From positions 62,001 to 126,000 of the forward strand of contig NZ_NPMN01000009.1 of NCBI RefSeq assembly GCF_002266425.1: a stretch of DNA of 64,000 nucleotides, in the 5' to 3' direction. The DNA comes from Tissierella sp. P1 (GTDB taxonomy: Bacteria; Bacillota; Clostridia; Tissierellales; Tissierellaceae). The notes beneath the pieces are model-generated. The model did no database searches and was not told the DNA's origin. It worked only from the letters and a program-made list of their open reading frames with translations. Positions 59,450-64,000 of the stretch are shown one piece after another. Every line of letters begins with the position of its first letter. The stretch's first letter is position 1. The position numbers and the translations under genes are program-made.

Positions 59450-61402
59450 TTATGGATATACTATAATAGTATTTCCATGTTGTTTACTGTCACGAATTTC
59501 AATTTTGTTTACAACAGAAAGATCATTTAGATCGGAGTCATCCATTCTCTTTAGCTGAGTATTGCCTTCAGAGCAAGGTTTCCATTCAGCACCATTTATT
59601 CTATACTCCATTTGAGTAGTAGTACCATTTAACTCAAGTGGCTTTATATGAGTGCTTAGGTTTATAGTCTTTAGATTTAGAACAGGGGTAAATTCTAAAG
59701 TTTTAACTAAGCTAGGAAGAGTATTCTTATTAGCCTTAGTTCTAACATATACATTACCTGCTAAATCTTCGCTATCTAAATGCACTCCATCAATCCATGG
59801 TCCATTTGGTCCGAAGCTATATTCTAAGTTAGTTATAGTACCATTAATACTATTTCTGTACTTAGCTAAATCAAATCCTACAGACACATTAGGTGCTGAA
59901 ATCGGAGCCTTGATTGTGTACTTTAAAATACTATCAGATGGCAATGTATTTTCATCGCCTTTAAGTCTAAACGCTAGATTTCCTGCAACAAAGTTTACAT
60001 TAAATGCTAATATAGTTTCTCCATTTACTAAAGTCACATAATCAACATTTATCCAATTGTCATTGTCTATTCTGTATTGTAAATCATTTACTATATTCTG
60101 TAGTGCTTCTTTATTTCCAGCATCTACACCGTTAATGGAAATAGTTCTTTTCTGAAGATTATAGTCTAAATTACTATTTACAATAACATTGCCATTGATG
60201 AAATCTTTTTTCTTAATTGGATCCATATCTTTTCTTAGTTTCAATGAATTTCTAGGCTTAGCTTTTTCCCTTACATATACAATTGCTTCAGGTTTCAAGT
60301 CAATCTTTGTTGTAGTAGCAGTACATTGGAACCATAGTCCATCTTCTCCATTAGTAGAATCTATGCTGTACTCCATTGAGGTACTGGTATTTTCAAGCTG
60401 GGATTTTCCAACATTTAATATAACATTTCCTAAATCCAGATTATGTGTAAAGGTAATTTTTTGCTCTAAACTAGGAAGTAGTTCATCTGTAGCTTTCAAT
60501 CTCACAAGTACTACATTGCCACCTTCAAATTGAGTATTTGTATTACCTGAAATCCATGATCCACCGTTGATACTATATTCATAGCTTACCCCTTCAGAAG
60601 AACCTATTTTTTCAATAGTATATTTGGTATCATCATATTTAAGCTGTGGAGCTGAAGCCTTGGCCTTTATAGTCACACTGATAACTGATGAAGGTAAAGT
60701 ACTTTCAGTACCCTTAGCTCTAATTTGTAATGTTCCAGCCTTAAATTCTACTCCATAAACTGTTTTAGATCTATCAATTGACTTCCAAGGTTCAGTACCT
60801 ATTCTATATTCAAGAATTTGAGAGGAGCTTTTGTTAGTTATACTACCTTCAACTATACTATAAGCAATATCTCCAGTAGTAATAGCAGCTTCAACACCAA
60901 TACCACTACTAAGTTCATGCCAATTTAAAGGCTTAGACTTTTCTCTAATATAAACTTTCATGCCTTGGGTAAAAGATATAGTTGTAGTGCTTGCTTTTGC
61001 ATCGATCCATGTACCATTTAATCCATCAGTGGAGTCTATACTATATTGCATAGCAGTAGTAGTGCCTTCAATTTTTCCTTCTACTACATTAAGTTTTACA
61101 TTTTCAAAAGTTAGATTACCTGTAAAACTTATAGTCTTAGTCAAACTAGGTAAGGTATCAGCTTTAGCCTTATGTCTTACATTTATCCTTGGATTTCCAT
61201 TTTTTATTAAATCAGTTACTTTATCACTGGTCCAAGTAGTATTAGTTTTCCAAGGACCGCCATTTATATTATATTCAAGTACATCTGTTAATGAAGCATC
61301 TTCTAATAATAATTCACTACTACCATTCCAATAACTAATATTTTTAGTAAAATCATCAGCAATTAACTCAGGAGCTGAAGCGGGATTAGCTATGATTGCC
61401 AA
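59450..61402 (-). CDS. Repetitive surface protein, C-terminal part (after frameshift)
   Basis: This is the C-terminal half of a large surface protein. It continues the other half's frame with EVRAKGDADKLPSEPVELA if one base is restored near 61455, so the apparent ATG at 61402 is internal. It holds three copies of a repeat marked by MxYSIDSTxG or MEYRINGAEW, about 600-700 bp apart, alternating with a second motif (YRIGxxPWKSI... RAKGxExTLPS). It ends without a sorting signal or SLH domain, so anchoring, if any, must be N-terminal. Beta-rich repeats suggest an adhesin or wall protein. Function is unknown. Confidence 0.75.
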   Translation of the reverse strand: MAIIANPASAPELIADDFTKNISYWNGSSELLLEDASLTDVLEYNINGGPWKTNTTWTSDKVTDLIKNGNPRINVRHKAKADTLPSLTKTISFTGNLTFENVKLNVVEGKIEGTTTAMQYSIDSTDGLNGTWIDAKASTTTISFTQGMKVYIREKSKPLNWHELSSGIGVEAAITTGDIAYSIVEGSITNKSSSQILEYRIGTEPWKSIDRSKTVYGVEFKAGTLQIRAKGTESTLPSSVISVTIKAKASAPQLKYDDTKYTIEKIGSSEGVSYEYSINGGSWISGNTNTQFEGGNVVLVRLKATDELLPSLEQKITFTHNLDLGNVILNVGKSQLENTSTSMEYSIDSTNGEDGLWFQCTATTTKIDLKPEAIVYVREKAKPRNSLKLRKDMDPIKKKDFINGNVIVNSNLDYNLQKRTISINGVDAGNKEALQNIVNDLQYRIDNDNWINVDYVTLVNGETILAFNVNFVAGNLAFRLKGDENTLPSDSILKYTIKAPISAPNVSVGFDLAKYRNSINGTITNLEYSFGPNGPWIDGVHLDSEDLAGNVYVRTKANKNTLPSLVKTLEFTPVLNLKTINLSTHIKPLELNGTTTQMEYRINGAEWKPCSEGNTQLKRMDDSDLNDLSVVNKIEIRDSKQHGNTIIVYP

Positions 61403-64000
61403 TTCAACAGGTTCAGAAGGAAGCTTATCAGCATCTCCCTTAGCTCTAACCTCAAGTTACCTTGCTTAAAATCTACTGCTGTTGACGGGTCAGTGGAGGA
61501 TAAATCCTTCCAGCTATCGTTACCTATTCTATATTGAAGACCTCTTTTTCCTGTATCGGTAATAGTACCAGCTAGAATGTCAAAACTTATACTTTCTTTA
61601 GTAGGACTTGTGACGATACCTACAATACCAACTGTGTATTTATTTAAAGGTCTAGCCTTTTCTCTAATGATCACTGTTCCATCCTTTACGAAGCTTACAG
61701 GAGTTTCATTAGCCTTAGCTGTAGTATAAGTATCTCCATCATTTAAACTATATTCCATAGTTGTAGTAGTACCAATAATTTTACCTGCCCCAACATTCAT
61801 AGTTACATTACCTAGATACAATCCATTTAATTTTCCAGTAGCTAATGATGGCAAGCTATTTTCATTAGCACTATATCTAACTCTCAAATCAGAGTCCTTA
61901 GTTAAAATAATCTTAGGTGTATCAAGTTTAGACCAATTACTACCACCATCTAGACTGAAATCGAATATTCCAGCTTCAAATCCATTTAATTCGACTTCTT
62001 TCTTATCTGTAGTGTAATTTACACTTAATGTGTAAGGATCAATTCCTACAGGTGCTTTAGGATGACTTAGAGCAGCTACTTCTCTAAATACCTTAATATT
62101 ATCTTTGTCTCTTACATAGACTTTACCAGCTTTAAATCCGCTAGTAACAGTAGTTTCAGTTCCACTAGAAGCATCATACCATGTTCCATTAACTCCATTG
62201 GTTGAGTCTAAGCTATATTGCATATTCTCATTAGTATTAGTCAGCTTATTATCTACAACATTTATTCCTACATTATTTAATTCTCCTATTATAGATCCGC
62301 CTTTAATCAACTTTAACTCTATTTCATCAGAATCAACAGAGTTAGGCTCTGTTACAGCAATGCCTTTAATTTTTACTTTAATTGTTGTATCACTAGTTAA
62401 AGTAGTGGAAGCAGTACCAGATACTTTAATTTCTATAGCATTAGTTGAAACTTTAGATACAGTAGCCACAAGTCCTTTAGGAAGACCAGCGATTATTATA
62501 TCATTGTTGGTTATGTTATCCTTTAGAGTGCCAACGGTTACATCAATGACCCAAGTATCATTCTTAGTATCTATGATTCTATAATCAGGTGCCATTAAAG
62601 TGACTTTATCTTTTTCATCAGCAGCTTTGCCAGCAACCTGTAATATATCAGGATATAGAGTAAAGTTTGGACTAGCGATTACGTCTTCAGTTGCACCTTG
62701 GATTAGATTGGAACTTTTAGGTATAGTCAGTGAAATAACTTCTTTAGTAGTACCAAAATCCACATCAGTTACAGGGGGAAGGGTAATAGTCACCTTAGTA
62801 CCAGAGTTTCTGACTATATTCCCATTAGTCTTTACTTCATTAAGGATCTTACTCCAATTAGTCCCACCACTAAATCCATCTATTATTCCACTTACATCCG
62901 TATTCCATATACCATCTGCCAATTCAACTACTATGGTCTTGCCGCCAGATTTAATATCAGATTGTCGAACGGTACTGCTTACTACATCACCAGAGATAGT
63001 AGCGCCTATAGTAGGCTTTATAGTTATAGTTCCAGTAGCGGCTATAGGATTTATAGCTCCCTCTATAGCTTCAGCAGGTATAATTAAAGATATTTTTTGT
63101 TCTTCTTTAATATCATAGTTTAAAGTTTGAGGCAATAGAATTGTAACTGTATCTCCACTAAGATTAATAGCACCCTTGCCATCAGCTACCATAGCAGAGA
63201 CAACCTTAGACCATTCACTAGTTTCTTTATCAGCCTTAAATCCGTTGAATAACTTGTCTCTTATAGATTTATTATTTACTACATCAGCCCAAGTAGCAGC
63301 ATTACTTAATTTAACAATAACTTTAGATCCTCCATTTTTAATATTGCCTTCAAGGAGAGTCTCGCCCGATAAATCGGCTTGTCCTTGTTTTACGGAGACA
63401 ATTTCGAATGTTATATATCCAATGATTTTTCCATCATTATTAATCTCATATAAGGTCAAATACTTACCAATATTAACTTTAACCTCTGTTGTATCAGGAA
63501 TATATTTCTCAACTCCAGAAGGTAAAGTATCACCAGAGGCAGGAGTAGTAGGTATAGTGCTGCTGATTAAATATCTATATTCTTTCCCAGTAGCTAGTCC
63601 GATGACCTTAGCAGAATCAATAGTGGAACCTTCAACAATATTAACACCACTAAGAGTAGGAGCATGTTCCTTCACATTATCAGCAGTTACTTCAATATAT
63701 TCATATGCTTTAGTCCTACCAGCAAAATCTGTAGCAAGAAGCAATATATATCCATAGGAGCTGCCAATCTTGGTTACAGCAATGTCAGGACCAATTTTAG
63801 TGCTATAGTTTACATTGTAAGTCGTAGTATCAGATACTATTTGGTTTAAATAAGGCTTCTTAGTATCTTCAGTAGGCTTAGTATCTACTAGTTTATATCT
63901 CCATCCAATAGATAAAGGATTTTCAAGACCTAGAGGTTCAAGCTTTAGCTTAGTCGTACTAGGATTATCGCCTTTCATCAATAGATAAGCCTTTTCAGCT
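61390..64000 (-). CDS. Repetitive surface protein, N-terminal part (partial, open at right edge)
   Basis: The frame is open through the right edge of the window (AEKAYLLMKGDN...), so the N-terminus, including any signal peptide, is missing. The first part has two copies of a module with GGSKVIVKLSN and GGKTIVVELADG, each about 115 residues, then the MQYSLDSTNG and MEYSLNDGDT repeats. At about 61455 the frame shifts: the sequence reads LRLELREML to a stop, whereas adding one base gives EVRAKGDADKLPS and joins the other half exactly. The cause is a one-base deletion, either real or an assembly error. This gene is likely one continuous secreted protein. Confidence 0.75.
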   Translation of the reverse strand, partial: AEKAYLLMKGDNPSTTKLKLEPLGLENPLSIGWRYKLVDTKPTEDTKKPYLNQIVSDTTTYNVNYSTKIGPDIAVTKIGSSYGYILLLATDFAGRTKAYEYIEVTADNVKEHAPTLSGVNIVEGSTIDSAKVIGLATGKEYRYLISSTIPTTPASGDTLPSGVEKYIPDTTEVKVNIGKYLTLYEINNDGKIIGYITFEIVSVKQGQADLSGETLLEGNIKNGGSKVIVKLSNAATWADVVNNKSIRDKLFNGFKADKETSEWSKVVSAMVADGKGAINLSGDTVTILLPQTLNYDIKEEQKISLIIPAEAIEGAINPIAATGTITIKPTIGATISGDVVSSTVRQSDIKSGGKTIVVELADGIWNTDVSGIIDGFSGGTNWSKILNEVKTNGNIVRNSGTKVTITLPPVTDVDFGTTKEVISLTIPKSSNLIQGATEDVIASPNFTLYPDILQVAGKAADEKDKVTLMAPDYRIIDTKNDTWVIDVTVGTLKDNITNNDIIIAGLPKGLVATVSKVSTNAIEIKVSGTASTTLTSDTTIKVKIKGIAVTEPNSVDSDEIELKLIKGGSIIGELNNVGINVVDNKLTNTNENMQYSLDSTNGVNGTWYDASSGTETTVTSGFKAGKVYVRDKDNIKVFREVAALSHPKAPVGIDPYTLSVNYTTDKKEVELNGFEAGIFDFSLDGGSNWSKLDTPKIILTKDSDLRVRYSANENSLPSLATGKLNGLYLGNVTMNVGAGKIIGTTTTMEYSLNDGDTYTTAKANETPVSFVKDGTVIIREKARPLNKYTVGIVGIVTSPTKESISFDILAGTITDTGKRGLQYRIGNDSWKDLSSTDPSTAVDFKQGNLRLELREMLISFLLNLLNWQS

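Noticed and set aside
62198..63849. Several plus-strand frames of 60-190 codons opposite the surface protein
   Set aside because: Antisense to a repetitive coding region, no ribosome sites, no recognisable domains.
1..64000. tRNA or rRNA genes
   Set aside because: No cloverleaf with a TTCGA-type arm and no rRNA segment was recognised by eye; a covariance search could still find one.

Overview
The window is strongly AT-rich, with AGGAGG-type ribosome binding sites, frequent TTG starts and short hairpin-plus-T-run terminators. It carries endospore genes (yabE, spmA/B, a SipL-like protein, a GerA-type receptor, spoIIR, sleB/ypeB), lysine-fermentation genes (kam/kdd), a collagenase and a UGA-containing selenoprotein gene. 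This points to an anaerobic, spore-forming, amino-acid-fermenting Firmicute of the Clostridia/Tissierellia type (Tissierella, Sporanaerobacter or Acetoanaerobium-like). The species cannot be fixed from sequence alone.

Layout. 0.3-7.0 kb: two HD-GYP c-di-GMP proteins, YabE, a conserved unknown, a 26-residue membrane peptide whose ribosome site lies inside a predicted folded RNA, and a DUF5317 protein. 7.1-15.4 kb: a tryptophan/chorismate operon trpE-D-C-F-B-A-aroF-aroC behind a T-box leader with two antiterminator/terminator modules; trpG is absent. 16.2-19.1 kb: a secreted M9 collagenase. 19.2-24.1 kb: T-box, metG, tatD, rnmV, rsmA, the classic Firmicute order. 24.2-31.2 kb: an unknown Glu-rich protein, ArsR, ComFB, glutaredoxin, DUF1858, a holin-like membrane protein, a HesB/IscA-like selenoprotein, mgtE and spmAB. 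31.4-33.5 kb: a heme H-NOX chemoreceptor and a decayed GntR gene. 33.7-43.8 kb: veg, sipL-like, ispE, a spore germinant receptor operon, spoIIR, a tandem structured-RNA repeat, sleB-ypeB. 43.9-45.1 kb: a lipoprotein. 45.3-55.1 kb: the lysine cluster (sigma-54 activator, kdd, kamA, kamB, kamC in three frames, an S23-type four-helix gene, kamD, kamE). 55.2-59.4 kb: a coiled-coil protein, ctpA and a lipoteichoic acid synthase fused to a GDPD-like domain. 59.4-64.0 kb: a large repetitive surface protein on the minus strand, interrupted by one frameshift and running off the right edge.

How it works together. The kam genes take L-lysine through beta-lysine and 3,5-diaminohexanoate to the 3-keto acid; kce and kal, needed further on, are not here. 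A sigma-54 promoter lies in front of kdd, and a shared palindrome upstream of both kdd and the activator gene suggests activation plus autoregulation. The germination genes form one functional block: receptor, cortex lytic enzyme and its partner. The glutaredoxin and the selenoprotein share an ATACC...GGTAT palindrome between -35 and -10, suggesting one CsoR/CstR-type repressor.

Structure beyond genes. A family of roughly 110-bp palindromic intergenic elements, with arms built from TTGTGAA/TTGTGCA-like units, recurs at least six times in both orientations, often directly after stop codons. A related pair of arms encloses the S23-type gene in the kam operon, so the family may be an intergenic relative of 23S rRNA intervening sequences. 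Other candidates for new biology are the tandem RNA before sleB and the ribosome-site-hiding RNA at 5 kb. Two genes (kamC twice, the surface protein once) need single-base frame corrections, so assembly error must be considered.
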